A DNA stretch of 64,000 nt, taken from Paracoccaceae bacterium (GTDB taxonomy: Bacteria; Pseudomonadota; Alphaproteobacteria; Rhodobacterales; Rhodobacteraceae). A model generated the notes under the pieces. That model saw only the letters and a program-made list of their open reading frames with translations. It searched no databases and was not told the DNA's origin. A program made the position numbers and the translations under genes. Shown here in pieces: positions 9,418 through 18,725 of the stretch. The number at the start of each line of letters is the position of its first letter. The first letter of the stretch is position 1. The DNA lies in assembly GCA_016778765.1 (NCBI GenBank), contig JADHOV010000006.1:34400-98399 (forward strand). The letters run 5' to 3'.

Positions 9418-10812
9418 ATGTATAATCTGGCTGAAGATCCTTATGCCTCGATTGTTGAGTTATCTAAAGCTTTTCGCGATAAAAAAATATTGCCGAGTCA
9501 GGTAATGGCGGCGCAATTGGCGCGTATAGAGGCGCTTGAGCCGAAATTGGGTAGTTTTCAAGCTGTGTATTCGGAGACCGCCCTTAACGCAGCGAAAGCC
9601 GCAGATGATGTTTTTGCAAACGACCGGTCGCGCGGTCCGTTTCACGGTATCCCGTTTGCCCTAAAAGATCTCTATGAGTTGGAAGGTCATATCACCACCT
9701 GCGGATCTTATGAAATGCTGGAACGAGTCTCGCAGAAGACGGGAACGGTCACGCGCCGACTATTGGAGGGTGGCGGTATTGTGATCGGCAAAACCAAATC
9801 TGTTGAATTCGGTTTGGGGGCTTGGGGAACAAATCTGCATATGGGTACGCCTTGGAACCCGTGGGATCTAGAAAACCAAAGGGTGCCTGGAGGATCATCT
9901 TCAGGCTCTGGTGTCGCGGTGGCCAGCGGCATGGCGATGTGCGCAACCGGCAGTGATACGGGTGGCTCTGTACGTCTTCCAGCGGCTTATTGCGGATTGG
10001 TAGGGTTGAAAGTAAGCAAGAAATGCATTCCTACAGACGGCATTATGACCTTGTCAAAAACTTTGGACACGCCTGGCCCAATAACCCGCTCTACAGCAGA
10101 TCTTGCACTTATGTTTTCAATAATGTTGGGTCTTGATGGACCGCATATTGGAACGGATATCAGCCACGGTTCAGGCCTTTTTGGCGTGGAAATGGAAATA
10201 TTCAAAGGTCTAAAACTTGGCGTTTTAGATGACGAGGAGCGCGCATTCTGCACCGCTGACGTTCTGGAAAGTTTTGATTCAGCACTTAAAATATTGTCAG
10301 CACTCGGGGCGGACTTGAAGGTGTTCAAATCTCCAATAGCTTATGATGAGATGGCTGATTTAAACGGCGCAATCACAATGTATGAAGGCTATCATAATCA
10401 TCGTGCCTATTATGATGATCCCAATAAAATAATGGATCCAAATGTAAAAAAGCGCATGTTTACGGGCCGTGCGCTATCGGCTCAAAGCCATGCAGAGCGT
10501 ATAGAAAAACGGCAAGGTGATCAGGCGGTGTTTCAGGCAGCCTTTTCAGGCTTTGATGCATTACTAACGCCAACTATTTTGCAGCCCGCGATAAAGCTTT
10601 CGGATGTAGATGAAGATAAAAATCCCGGCCATTTTACAAGACCATTTAATTATATCGATATGTGCGCTCTATCTTTACCAACTGCCTATTCCGCTGAAGG
10701 TCTGCCGACAAGTATTCAAATTGTTCTTCCTGCTGGTCAGGAGGGTTTTGCAGTTAAGATGGGTAGCGCACTTGAAGCTGCTTTGGGGATATCAGTTCGC
10801 CCCAAGCTCTAA
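9418..10812 (+). CDS. Amidase-signature family hydrolase
   Basis: 464 residues. The Ser-cisSer-Lys triad of the amidase signature family is visible: Lys83 in GIPFALKDLYELEG, the GGSSSGSG motif (158-165), and nucleophile Ser184 in DTGGSVRLPAAYCG. The start ATG 9418 follows an AAGGAG ribosome site. It sits 69 bp after the ABC ATPase on the same strand, so it probably belongs to that operon and hydrolyses a C-N amide bond in the imported compound. Relatives include acetamidase, indoleacetamide hydrolase, GatA and allophanate hydrolase. The lack of a gatCB context argues against a role in tRNA amidation. Substrate unknown. No signal peptide, so cytoplasmic. Confidence 0.92.
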   Translation: MYNLAEDPYASIVELSKAFRDKKILPSQVMAAQLARIEALEPKLGSFQAVYSETALNAAKAADDVFANDRSRGPFHGIPFALKDLYELEGHITTCGSYEMLERVSQKTGTVTRRLLEGGGIVIGKTKSVEFGLGAWGTNLHMGTPWNPWDLENQRVPGGSSSGSGVAVASGMAMCATGSDTGGSVRLPAAYCGLVGLKVSKKCIPTDGIMTLSKTLDTPGPITRSTADLALMFSIMLGLDGPHIGTDISHGSGLFGVEMEIFKGLKLGVLDDEERAFCTADVLESFDSALKILSALGADLKVFKSPIAYDEMADLNGAITMYEGYHNHRAYYDDPNKIMDPNVKKRMFTGRALSAQSHAERIEKRQGDQAVFQAAFSGFDALLTPTILQPAIKLSDVDEDKNPGHFTRPFNYIDMCALSLPTAYSAEGLPTSIQIVLPAGQEGFAVKMGSALEAALGISVRPKL

Positions 10813-10839
10813 AGTGAACAAACGAATTATTGATACGTG

Positions 10840-12987
10840 CTAGACCTGACCGGCGGTTTCAGAGACCAAGTTTCCAAGGCTGCGAGATAGTACGTTGAGC
10901 AACAAACGTGAAACATTATTTTCAAAATTATTCCATGGTAAGCTGCCGCAGAAAGTAATAGAGCCCACTGAAAAAACACGGCCGCCAGTAGGCGTTTCAA
11001 AATAAATCATATCAGCGCGCTTTACCTCGCTTTCCGGGTTGCCAGATAAATTAGTCAGATGGGTCAGTTGTTCCTCTGGCACTAATATAAATTTCTCATC
11101 GGTTGCGAAAGATTGCGCCAAAATTGTAATGCGGTGGCCCGGGTTAAGCTTAGGGTCAGTCCGATCCAGCTCAAACCCCGCAGCACCATTACCGCTAAAG
11201 CCAAATTCACCGATGATTTCATCCTCTATGCCGTCGAAAACCCAATCGAAATTTTTATCGTAGCAAAGGCGTTTATAAGGCATTCCGTCAAATGTGCCCT
11301 GTGCGGTGAATCCAACGCCTACCAATTGTTGCGGCGCGCGTCCGTTGCGCCGCCATAAGCCACCGTAAGAGCCGTCAAATCCATTATAATATTCACCAGG
11401 TTCGGAGGCCCAGGCTCGTAAGCCATCTTCTGCCCTGCGGATTTCAAGAAGGTTTGGGTCTTCACTATGACGCGCTATGCGCCAGTAGAAGCCGTTCCCG
11501 CCAAGGTAGTGTAAAGCGCCACCCTTATCCCTGTATTGGGTTAGTGCATCAAGAGTTTTGCCCGTGTGATATTCGGGATGGCTACCGGTAACCAAAGCAT
11601 CATAATGACTGATCGCTGCCACCCCTTCTTTGTCCAGTTCATCGTCTGTTATGATGTCATACTCAATATCCTTGGCATGCAGCCAAGAAATTAAATGACT
11701 ATCAGCTTGAAAATGACGTAACCCTGAACACTCCGCTGCTCCAAAAGTTATATATCCGGGCCTTAGATTAAATAGCGGCCGCTTATGTGAGGCATAACAT
11801 ATCCCGCTACCATCCGAGTGGTTGTTATACGTCGATAATCCATAGGTTTTAAAATTTGCTGGATTATGTGGGTAAGCGTTCCAATCCAAAATGCGCTGCG
11901 TCCAGGAGTCATCGTGATCTGGTCGCGCGTGATTGCCATAAATGACATAGGTAAAAGTCGAAACCAAAACGCAGAGTTTGGCTGAAGGTTTGCCTTTGGG
12001 AGGGCAAACAAAAAAGGGCATCGCATCGTGATCATTTCCACAGGAAATTCGCATAACATAAACGCCCGATGGCATATTTTCCGGGATTACAAAGCTAAAA
12101 TCCGTTTGCCAATTGAAATCGTAAATATCGTCTTCGTGAAACGCTATTGCAGCGTAATGTTCGGGTTTATGCTGCCAGTTCATTTCACTGGCGTCCCAAG
12201 ACGCGCCAGTCACAGCGCGCGTCGGCGCGTTTACCAGAGTGAGTTCTGCACAATTAACGCCGGGAACGGTCATGCTTTTCATATCTTTTGAAAAATTCCA
12301 GCTCGAAATACATTGATCATCTTCAAAAATTTTAGGAGCTTCTATTTTCCCATTAAAAAAATTTTGAACCACGTTGGAAATATTTTGGCCTGCTATCACA
12401 ATCGGTGCGTTCTGGGTTAGGTTCGCTTCAATGTCCGTTTGATCAATGAATGGTTGATAGTTTTGTCCATTCTCTAAGGTTGCAAGCGCGATACTTATAC
12501 GCCCTGAAACGCCAATCTTTGCCACGATAGAATACCAACACCTTAATGAAACCTTTTCTAGGCTGGTCACAGCTTCTTGGCCCGCGCGCACTACCACCTG
12601 GCCTTCAGCATTCAAACTCAAACCAAAATGACCAAAATCAATAATCGACTGGGCGTTGGTGCATAAGAGCGTCGGGTATATTAGAACAGAAAATGTAAGT
12701 TGGTGTTTGGCTCCCAGTGAGAGAGGTTTTTCAGTGATTCCATAAGATCCAGGATAGAAAACTTGTTTTCGCGATAAGAAAGATTGTTTTGGAAAAATAT
12801 CGTCGCAAGCGTGCTCAAGCAAACCGATTCCATTTGGGTTAGGATCTGCGCTTACAGATCGAAACAATTGAGCGGTATAGTTTTCTTTATGTTCACTTGA
12901 AACCATGAAATTTATGCTGTTGCCAGAGCGGCCGGACAGATGAGAGGAGTAACCAATTAGGGGTACTGTTTTCAATTTAAGTCTCAA
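10840..12987 (-). CDS. N,N-dimethylformamidase large-subunit-like protein
   Basis: 715 residues, opposed to and ending 28 bp from the amidase. It matches the large (beta) subunit family of N,N-dimethylformamidase. The N-terminal GYSSHLSGRSGNSINFMVSS is the family signature. Residues about 90-225 look like a LamG/concanavalin-like domain. The C-terminal half (about 330-700) is the catalytic glutamine-amidotransferase-like fold, with VLVSTFTYVIYGNH and SHPEYHTG segments. In the characterised enzyme the mononuclear iron is held by two Tyr and one Glu; I did not align these. No gene for the small subunit was found nearby. Start is TTG 12987, the best frame entry, and the ribosome site is weak. 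Substrate probably a small N-substituted amide. Confidence 0.85.
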   Translation of the reverse strand: MRLKLKTVPLIGYSSHLSGRSGNSINFMVSSEHKENYTAQLFRSVSADPNPNGIGLLEHACDDIFPKQSFLSRKQVFYPGSYGITEKPLSLGAKHQLTFSVLIYPTLLCTNAQSIIDFGHFGLSLNAEGQVVVRAGQEAVTSLEKVSLRCWYSIVAKIGVSGRISIALATLENGQNYQPFIDQTDIEANLTQNAPIVIAGQNISNVVQNFFNGKIEAPKIFEDDQCISSWNFSKDMKSMTVPGVNCAELTLVNAPTRAVTGASWDASEMNWQHKPEHYAAIAFHEDDIYDFNWQTDFSFVIPENMPSGVYVMRISCGNDHDAMPFFVCPPKGKPSAKLCVLVSTFTYVIYGNHARPDHDDSWTQRILDWNAYPHNPANFKTYGLSTYNNHSDGSGICYASHKRPLFNLRPGYITFGAAECSGLRHFQADSHLISWLHAKDIEYDIITDDELDKEGVAAISHYDALVTGSHPEYHTGKTLDALTQYRDKGGALHYLGGNGFYWRIARHSEDPNLLEIRRAEDGLRAWASEPGEYYNGFDGSYGGLWRRNGRAPQQLVGVGFTAQGTFDGMPYKRLCYDKNFDWVFDGIEDEIIGEFGFSGNGAAGFELDRTDPKLNPGHRITILAQSFATDEKFILVPEEQLTHLTNLSGNPESEVKRADMIYFETPTGGRVFSVGSITFCGSLPWNNFENNVSRLLLNVLSRSLGNLVSETAGQV

Positions 12988-13338
12988 TTTCTCAAAGTTA
13001 TACTCAGCTCATTACAGTGTGATGTAAGAAACGGTATTCTACAAGTACAAGGCATTTTATAAGCTATATTTTGATTAATTCGATTTTATAGCTATCTGCA
13101 ATTTGGAAAGATTTGGCCTTAAAAACCCAGAAAATTGAAAGATAGACTTGGTATTCTCTGCGCTGAATAAGCCAAGTATATTGAACATTCGGGATTACAT
13201 GGGATAATTTTTAAACTCTTTAAGTCGCATTTATAAAGATGAAAGACATCAAAAACCCCTGAATTCAAATGAAGCTATTTCCAATTGGGATGTAAATCTG
13301 TAATTCTGCGTCTTGATTTTTAATCGATAGGATTTCTC
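12988..13338. other. Divergent promoter region, AT-rich
   Basis: 351 bp between the minus-strand dimethylformamidase-like gene and the plus-strand MOSC gene. It contains the inverted repeat AGCTATA (13062-13068) / TATAGCT (13087-13093) in a very AT-rich stretch. This could be a regulator site for one or both genes. No regulator gene lies in this block. No coding sequence seen. Confidence 0.4.
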
Positions 13339-13920
13339 ATGTCTTGCCTAATTTATTCCGGTTATAGCGGTACCATTACGTGGCTCGGGCGAGTTATAAA
13401 ACCAGAAGAAAATATCAGGTCAGAGGCCTTAAAGACAGCCGAAGCAAATTTTGAAGGCATAGTGGGTGAATCGCATTCAGGCACGACCCGCCCTGCCTGC
13501 GTGCGTGTATCCATGCTATACCCCAAAAATACAGAAATTCGAAACACGCGCCAGCTTTCAATCCTTTCGGCAGAAGAAAATGCAGAAATTGCAGAAAGTC
13601 TTGGCTTGCCTGAGCTTGATCCACGATGGCTTGGTGCATCCATTGTTATTGCAGGGTTCCCTGACTTCACGCATATCCCACCAGGGTCGCGGCTACAAAC
13701 GAAAGCAGGCACAACGATAACAGTTGATCTGGAAAATGAACCTTGCAATTGGCCAGCAAAGGAGATTGAAAGAGATCACTCGGGCCATGGAAAAGCGTTC
13801 AAAAGTGCGGCCAGTGGGCGTCGGGGTATAACAGCCTGGGTCGAGCGACCTGGCCCTTTGTCAATAAATGACGCAGTTCGATTATTCGTACCGTCACAAC
13901 GCGCATGGCAGCCCAGATAG
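13339..13920 (+). CDS. MOSC domain-containing protein
   Basis: 193 residues from ATG 13339 with an AGGA ribosome site 8 bases upstream. The chain is a stand-alone MOSC (molybdenum cofactor sulfurase C-terminal) domain: beta-rich, with GASIVIAGFPDFTHIPPGSRL and the conserved Cys in LENEPCNWPAKEI near residue 135. MOSC proteins carry sulfur or the molybdenum cofactor, or act as N-hydroxylated-compound reductase parts (mARC, YiiM). This one lacks the N-terminal beta-barrel and any [2Fe-2S] domain. It diverges from the dimethylformamidase-like gene; whether it serves the same pathway is open. Confidence 0.88.
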   Translation: MSCLIYSGYSGTITWLGRVIKPEENIRSEALKTAEANFEGIVGESHSGTTRPACVRVSMLYPKNTEIRNTRQLSILSAEENAEIAESLGLPELDPRWLGASIVIAGFPDFTHIPPGSRLQTKAGTTITVDLENEPCNWPAKEIERDHSGHGKAFKSAASGRRGITAWVERPGPLSINDAVRLFVPSQRAWQPR

Positions 13921-14280
13921 AAATTAAGGCTGGAGGCTGTATCTCCTTTAACACAGGTCTAAAAACAGGTCGGTCTCTGCTACTGAACTGTCATTGTTTT
14001 TCGGAAGGCAAGCGCGGCAAATGTTAACCTAAAAAATTAGGATCGAAATGTTCTGTAGTTTGGCAATTGCTCACACTGACCGAATGTGATTTCTTGAATA
14101 ACAATGTAAAGTGCGGCGCTTGACAGCCCGCGTTCCTATTATTTAGCAGGCTTTGCCAAAGATCGTCTAGGTTTCATCAGCAGACAAGCACCGCCAGCCT
14201 CTGAAACTGGTCGCGCGATGCCCTATATCTTCCCGCCGTTTGGGTTGTGCTTTGCCTCAGGTGCTTTCAGAGCAGCTGTA
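13921..14280. other. Intergenic region, nothing recognised
   Basis: 360 bp between convergent MOSC and frcR genes. No coding frame, no clear terminator with a T-run, and no repeat found in the rest of the window. Confidence 0.4.
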
Positions 14281-15498
14281 TCAGCGATTCACAAAACCAT
14301 TGCGGTCTATAAGAAAGCGATCCGACAGCGGCAAACTGGCGCCACCAAGGGCTCTTGCATCGCTGCCAATGGTGCCTGCTCGGGCCGCTGGCAGGTCTAT
14401 TCCGGGCGCAACAACGCCTTTAAGCTCTGCATTTACGCCATCTACGATGCGCGCGCGAATATCCTCTGGTAACCACCCTTCGACCATCACGCATTCGAAA
14501 TCTATGATACAAGAGGCGGAGATAATCCCTTCAACCAATGCCGATACGGTTGCAGTGATCCATGGGTCGACCAGCGCCGGATCAATATCCCAATTCTGGG
14601 TGTTTTCCCAAATTGTTTCCGCTATGCCACCCGCTTCAATTACGGCTTGTTCTAAACATACAAGCGAGGCAAGATCCATCAACGAGATTGTTGTGCCATT
14701 GCTTTTGCGGATCGGCAACGGGCCCATTGCAGCGGCATTTCCAGTTTTGCCTGTATAAAGCGAATCGTCCAAAACCAGACCGCCGCCAATGAAAAAGCCG
14801 ATGAAAAAATATAAAAAATCACGTGGGCGGTCTTGAGCTCCAAAAACCAGCTCTGCGCCGCAGGCTGCGGAAGCATCGTTTTGAAGATAGATTGGAAAAT
14901 CCCATTTCTGTGAAATTTTTTCGGCAATATCTTCGGTTTTCCAATCTTCCATATCTTTGGGGTCAAGGCCCAATGCTTTCGCCCATTCCCAGAGGCGAAA
15001 TGGAATGGCAATGCCAAGCCCCGCGACGCGATCGCGCTCTTCATTGGTGAGGTTGTTAAGTAACCTTTCGATTGCCATATGCGTGAACTCGATCACAGCA
15101 GCGGGTGAGGGATAACTGTGCCGCTTGTTGATCCGCGCGCGGATCGCGCCGGTAAAATCAGTGATAACCAAATCCAAACTGCGCCGCCCGACTTTGAGTC
15201 CCAGAAAAAATGCGCCTTCTTTATTCAGTGACATTGGCACAGAGGGCTGGCCAATTTTGCCTCGAATCGGTGTTTCTTTTTGTAATAATTTATCGGCTTC
15301 AAGCGCGCGGGTGATCACTGAAACGGTTTGCGCAGATAAACCCGTAGCGCGGGCGATCTCGGCTTTCGCCATCGGGCCGTTTTGTCGGATCAATGTCAGC
15401 ACAAGACGCTCATTATAAGCGCGCACTTTGGTTTGATTCGATCCGCGGGCATAGTGGTTATTGCCGCTATAAGTCGATGTTAAATCGGCCGTTTTCAT
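14281..15498 (-). CDS. frcR: ROK-family transcriptional repressor, FrcR type
   Basis: 405 residues. An N-terminal winged helix-turn-helix (about 20-85, NGPMAKAEIARATGLSAQTV) is followed by a ROK sugar-kinase-like domain with the GIAIPFRLWEW and DNASAACGAE segments. The GG glycine-rich nucleotide stretch of true kinases is altered, as expected of repressors. The Cys cluster of zinc-binding ROK proteins is not evident. It is divergent from an frcBCAK-type operon, the arrangement described for the fructose uptake genes of Sinorhizobium meliloti, and so probably represses that operon until sugar binds. Start ATG 15498 with AAGAAAA before it. Confidence 0.85.
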   Translation of the reverse strand: MKTADLTSTYSGNNHYARGSNQTKVRAYNERLVLTLIRQNGPMAKAEIARATGLSAQTVSVITRALEADKLLQKETPIRGKIGQPSVPMSLNKEGAFFLGLKVGRRSLDLVITDFTGAIRARINKRHSYPSPAAVIEFTHMAIERLLNNLTNEERDRVAGLGIAIPFRLWEWAKALGLDPKDMEDWKTEDIAEKISQKWDFPIYLQNDASAACGAELVFGAQDRPRDFLYFFIGFFIGGGLVLDDSLYTGKTGNAAAMGPLPIRKSNGTTISLMDLASLVCLEQAVIEAGGIAETIWENTQNWDIDPALVDPWITATVSALVEGIISASCIIDFECVMVEGWLPEDIRARIVDGVNAELKGVVAPGIDLPAARAGTIGSDARALGGASLPLSDRFLIDRNGFVNR

Positions 15499-15721
15499 TT
15501 TTCTTAAGCAACCAATCCCTTTATCTCTATATATTATTCTTAAAGCTTTGTTTCTCGAACTGCAATTTTTAAACTTAAATAAGAGTGATTTAATTATTGA
15601 CAGTCCGTCAGAATCATTGTCCCTTTACATCAGATTGGAAGGTCTGATCTGTCGGTCTTATGGAGTGAATCATTCATATGGGGTGATCCATAGGGTCTGA
15701 TAATATTTTTGGGAGAAAAGT
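15499..15721. promoter_or_regulatory. frcR-frcB divergent control region
   Basis: 223 bp holding the promoters of frcR (minus) and frcB (plus). Visible elements: the 11-bp palindrome TGAATCATTCA (15666-15676), the inverted repeat TATGG (15677-15681) / CCATA (15688-15692), and a TTGACA hexamer at 15597-15602. The ribosome site GGGAG (15711-15715) precedes the frcB ATG. The palindromes are candidate FrcR sites. Start points of transcription cannot be fixed by eye. Confidence 0.5.
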
Positions 15722-16759
15722 ATGAAACACACATTGAATAAAACGCTAAAAATCGCGTGTGCCGCCTCTGCATTAGCCTTGGCCTCTAGCGTCGCCTTTG
15801 CAGGCGGGCATGGTATTTCGGCTTGCCTGATCACCAAAACGGATACGAACCCGTTTTTTGTGAAGATGAAAGAAGGTGCCACCGCAAAAGCCGAAGAGCT
15901 TGGCATTACTTTAAAATCCTATGCCGGTAAAATTGATGGGGATCACCAAAGCCAAGTGGCGGCGATTGAAACCTGTATCGCTGATGGCGCAAAAGGTATT
16001 TTGATCACAGCCTCGGACACCAAAGCCATCGTGGGCCCCGTGGCGCAGGCGCGTGACGCTGGTTTGCTGGTTATTGCGCTGGACACACCGCTTGAGCCGA
16101 TGGATGCGGCGGATGCGACTTTTGCAACAGATAACTTCCTAGCCGGTGAATTGATCGGCAAATGGGCCGCTGCGGCTTTAGGTGCTGATGCGGCAAATGC
16201 CAAAATCGGTATGTTAGACTTGGCTGTGAGCCAGCCTTCTGTTGGCGTTTTGCGCGATCAAGGTTTCTTGCAAGGTTTCGGAATCGATTTGGGTGACCCC
16301 AATAAATGGGGGGATGAAACTGATAGCCGGATCGTTGGCAATGATGTAACAGCCGGCAATGAAGAAGGTGGCCGCAAAGCCATGGAAAACCTGTTGGCAA
16401 AAGATCCGATGATCAATGTTGTCTATACGATCAACGAACCAGCTGCATCCGGTGCCTATGAGGCGCTAAAAGCGATTGGCCGTGAAAACGATGTTTTGAT
16501 CGTGTCTGTCGATGGCGGTTGCCCGGGTATTGCGGATGTTAAAGCCGGTGTCATTGGCGCCACCTCGCAGCAATATCCATTGTTGATGGCCTCATTGGGT
16601 GTTGAAGCGATTAAACAATGGGCCGATGATGGATCCAAGCCCTCTCCAACTCCGGGTAAGAACTTTTTTGATACCGGGGTATCTTTGGTGACCGATAAGC
16701 CTGCTGCCGGTGTTGATTCGATCGACACCGCTAAGGGCACAGATCTGTGCTGGGGATAA
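15722..16759 (+). CDS. frcB: Sugar ABC transporter periplasmic binding protein, FrcB type
   Basis: 345 residues with a signal peptide cleaved near residue 28 (after VAFAGG or FA). The mature protein is a ribose/fructose-class type I periplasmic binding protein: [19 protein letters not shown] at the start of the first lobe, [16 protein letters not shown], and [17 protein letters not shown]. Length and neighbours match S. meliloti FrcB, a high-affinity fructose binder. Abundant expression is likely because hairpins separate it from the permease gene. Ligand assignment to fructose is by context and could extend to ribose or mannose. Confidence 0.88.
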   Translation: MKHTLNKTLKIACAASALALASSVAFAGGHGISACLITKTDTNPFFVKMKEGATAKAEELGITLKSYAGKIDGDHQSQVAAIETCIADGAKGILITASDTKAIVGPVAQARDAGLLVIALDTPLEPMDAADATFATDNFLAGELIGKWAAAALGADAANAKIGMLDLAVSQPSVGVLRDQGFLQGFGIDLGDPNKWGDETDSRIVGNDVTAGNEEGGRKAMENLLAKDPMINVVYTINEPAASGAYEALKAIGRENDVLIVSVDGGCPGIADVKAGVIGATSQQYPLLMASLGVEAIKQWADDGSKPSPTPGKNFFDTGVSLVTDKPAAGVDSIDTAKGTDLCWG

Positions 16760-16760
16760 G

Positions 16761-16840
16761 ATCGCTAGAAACATCAAAGCTGGATCTTTAGCGATATCTT
16801 TGTAAACTTTGCCATGGGCGGTGCGTGCATCGTCCATGGC
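16761..16840 (+). repeat. Two stem-loops between frcB and frcC
   Basis: The first is ATCGCTA (16761-16767) / TAGCGAT (16789-16795), directly after the frcB stop. The second is GCCATGG (16811-16817) / CCATGGC (16834-16840), followed by TTAATAAAAT. They fill the frcB-frcC gap and fit partial termination or mRNA-end protection that favours the binding protein. Role inferred. Confidence 0.5.
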
Positions 16841-16887
16841 TTAATAAAATTATGCCATAACCAAAATGGCAATTCGGGGGCAAAGCG

Positions 16888-17946
16888 GTGTCAATCAGCG
16901 AAGAAAAAGGCCTTGGGCTAGATCCCACTGCAGAGGAAGTTTCGGCGTTTATCGAAGAAGAAACGTTGTCTGATAGGGTTCGCTTATGGCTGAGGCAAAC
17001 GCCGGCTGCGGTTCCATTGGTGGTTTTGCTCTGTTCTTTGGCAATCTTTGGGTTACTGCTTGGTGGTAAGTTCTTTTCCCCTTTCGCGCTGACATTGATT
17101 TTACAACAGGTTGCGATTGTTGGCATCGTTGCGCTTGCCCAATCTTTGGTGATTTTGACCGCTGGTATTGATCTTTCTGTTGGCGCGATCATGGTGTTTT
17201 CATCGGTGATCATGGGGCAATTTACGTTTCGCTACGGGTTACCGCCGGAAATCTCTCTTATTTGTGGCTTGGCGGCGGGCACGTTAATGGGGGCGATCAA
17301 CGGCGTGTTGGTGGCAATCATGCGTTTGCCTCCCTTTATCGTAACCTTGGGCACATGGCAGATTTTTCTAGCGTCGAATTTCATTTATTCCGCCAATGAA
17401 ACGATCCGCGGCGCTGATATTGCCGAACGCGCGCCGATTTTCCAATTCATGGGCAACAAGTTTAAAATTTATGGCGCGGTATTTACCTATGGCGTGATTT
17501 TGATGATCGTGCTGGCGATCATTTTGGCCTATGTGCTGCGCCATACGGCTTGGGGGCGGCATGTTTATGCTGTGGGAGATGATCCGGATGCTGCGGAATT
17601 GTCAGGTGTTCGAACCAAACGGGTTTTGATCTCTGTCTATATGCTGTCGGGGTTTATTTGCGCCACGGCTGGGTGGGTCTTGGTGGGGCGGATCGGTTCT
17701 GTCTCTCCGACATCGGGTCAGTTCGCGAATATTGAGGCGATCACCGCGGTTGTGATCGGAGGAATTTCATTATTCGGGGGCAGAGGTTCGATCTTAGGCG
17801 CGCTGTGCGGCGCGTTGATCGTTGGTGTATTCTCTTTGGGGCTCAGAATGATTGGTACGGATCCGCAATGGACCTATTTGTTGATCGGATTGCTGATCAT
17901 CGTAGCCGTTGCGCTTGATCAATGGATCAGAAAGGTGGCGGTCTGA
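16888..17946 (+). CDS. frcC: Sugar ABC transporter permease, FrcC/RbsC type
   Basis: 352 residues from GTG 16888. About 45 hydrophilic N-terminal residues precede eight to ten membrane segments typical of branched-chain/ribose-type permeases. It shows the LAQSLVILTAGIDLSVGAI segment and the late GGISLFGGRGSILGALCGALIVG signature of RbsC relatives. It pairs with FrcA as the membrane channel for sugar uptake. Its stop overlaps the frcA start (TGATG). Confidence 0.9.
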   Translation: MSISEEKGLGLDPTAEEVSAFIEEETLSDRVRLWLRQTPAAVPLVVLLCSLAIFGLLLGGKFFSPFALTLILQQVAIVGIVALAQSLVILTAGIDLSVGAIMVFSSVIMGQFTFRYGLPPEISLICGLAAGTLMGAINGVLVAIMRLPPFIVTLGTWQIFLASNFIYSANETIRGADIAERAPIFQFMGNKFKIYGAVFTYGVILMIVLAIILAYVLRHTAWGRHVYAVGDDPDAAELSGVRTKRVLISVYMLSGFICATAGWVLVGRIGSVSPTSGQFANIEAITAVVIGGISLFGGRGSILGALCGALIVGVFSLGLRMIGTDPQWTYLLIGLLIIVAVALDQWIRKVAV

Positions 17947-18725
17947 TGGAACCAATTTTATACGCGCGCAACGCTGTAAAGCGATATGGTCGGGTGGTTG
18001 CGTTGGATCATTGCGACTTTGATTTATATCCGGGTGAGGTTTTGGGCGTGATCGGGGATAATGGCGCGGGCAAATCCACGCTGATCAAAGCTTTGTCTGG
18101 CGCTATTCAACTGGATACGGGTGACATCCATTTTGAAACCAAAAAGATACATTTCAGCAACCCGCTTGAGGCGCGTTCTGCGGGCATTGAAACGGTCTAT
18201 CAAAACCTGGCCTTATCGCCTGCATTGTCAATTTCAGATAACATGTTTCTTGGTCGTGAAATTCGCACAAAAGGTCTGATGGGCAAGCTTTTTTACAAGC
18301 TTGATCACGCCGAAATGGAGCGGCAATCCAAACAAATGCTTGCGGATTTAGGCCTGTTGACGATCCAAAATATTGGTCAGACGGTTGAAACTCTGTCGGG
18401 CGGGCAGCGCCAGGGCATCGCAGTGGCGCGCGCCACCGCCTTTGGGTCGCGGGTGATCATCATGGATGAGCCTACTGCGGCGCTCGGAGTCAAAGAATCC
18501 CGTCGGGTGCTTGATTTGATCAAGGATGTGCGCGAACGCGACATTTCGATTGTTTTGATTTCGCATAATATGCCGCATGTGTTTGAAGTGGCTGATCGCA
18601 TTCATATCCACCGATTGGGCAAGCGCCTCTGCGTTATTGATCCCAAAAAATATGAAATGTCAGAGGCTGTGGCGATGATGACCGGAGCGATGAAGCCAAA
18701 AGACTTGGGTGATGTTGCTGAGTGA
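17946..18725 (+). CDS. frcA: Sugar ABC transporter ATPase, FrcA type
   Basis: 259 residues from ATG 17946, which overlaps the frcC stop (TGATG); an in-frame ATG at 17922 lies within frcC and is less likely. A single ABC cassette: Walker A GDNGAGKST (around 38), signature LSGGQRQG (around 150) and Walker B VIIMDEPTAALG. It is a single-domain ATPase, unlike the double-domain RbsA/MglA of enterobacteria, and this matches FrcA. It powers sugar import. The frcK start lies inside its 3' end. Confidence 0.9.
   Translation: MEPILYARNAVKRYGRVVALDHCDFDLYPGEVLGVIGDNGAGKSTLIKALSGAIQLDTGDIHFETKKIHFSNPLEARSAGIETVYQNLALSPALSISDNMFLGREIRTKGLMGKLFYKLDHAEMERQSKQMLADLGLLTIQNIGQTVETLSGGQRQGIAVARATAFGSRVIIMDEPTAALGVKESRRVLDLIKDVRERDISIVLISHNMPHVFEVADRIHIHRLGKRLCVIDPKKYEMSEAVAMMTGAMKPKDLGDVAE

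Noticed and set aside
15698..15704. TGATAAT as the frcB -10 box
   Set aside because: It would leave a leader of about 11 bases containing the ribosome site; more likely AT-rich chance.
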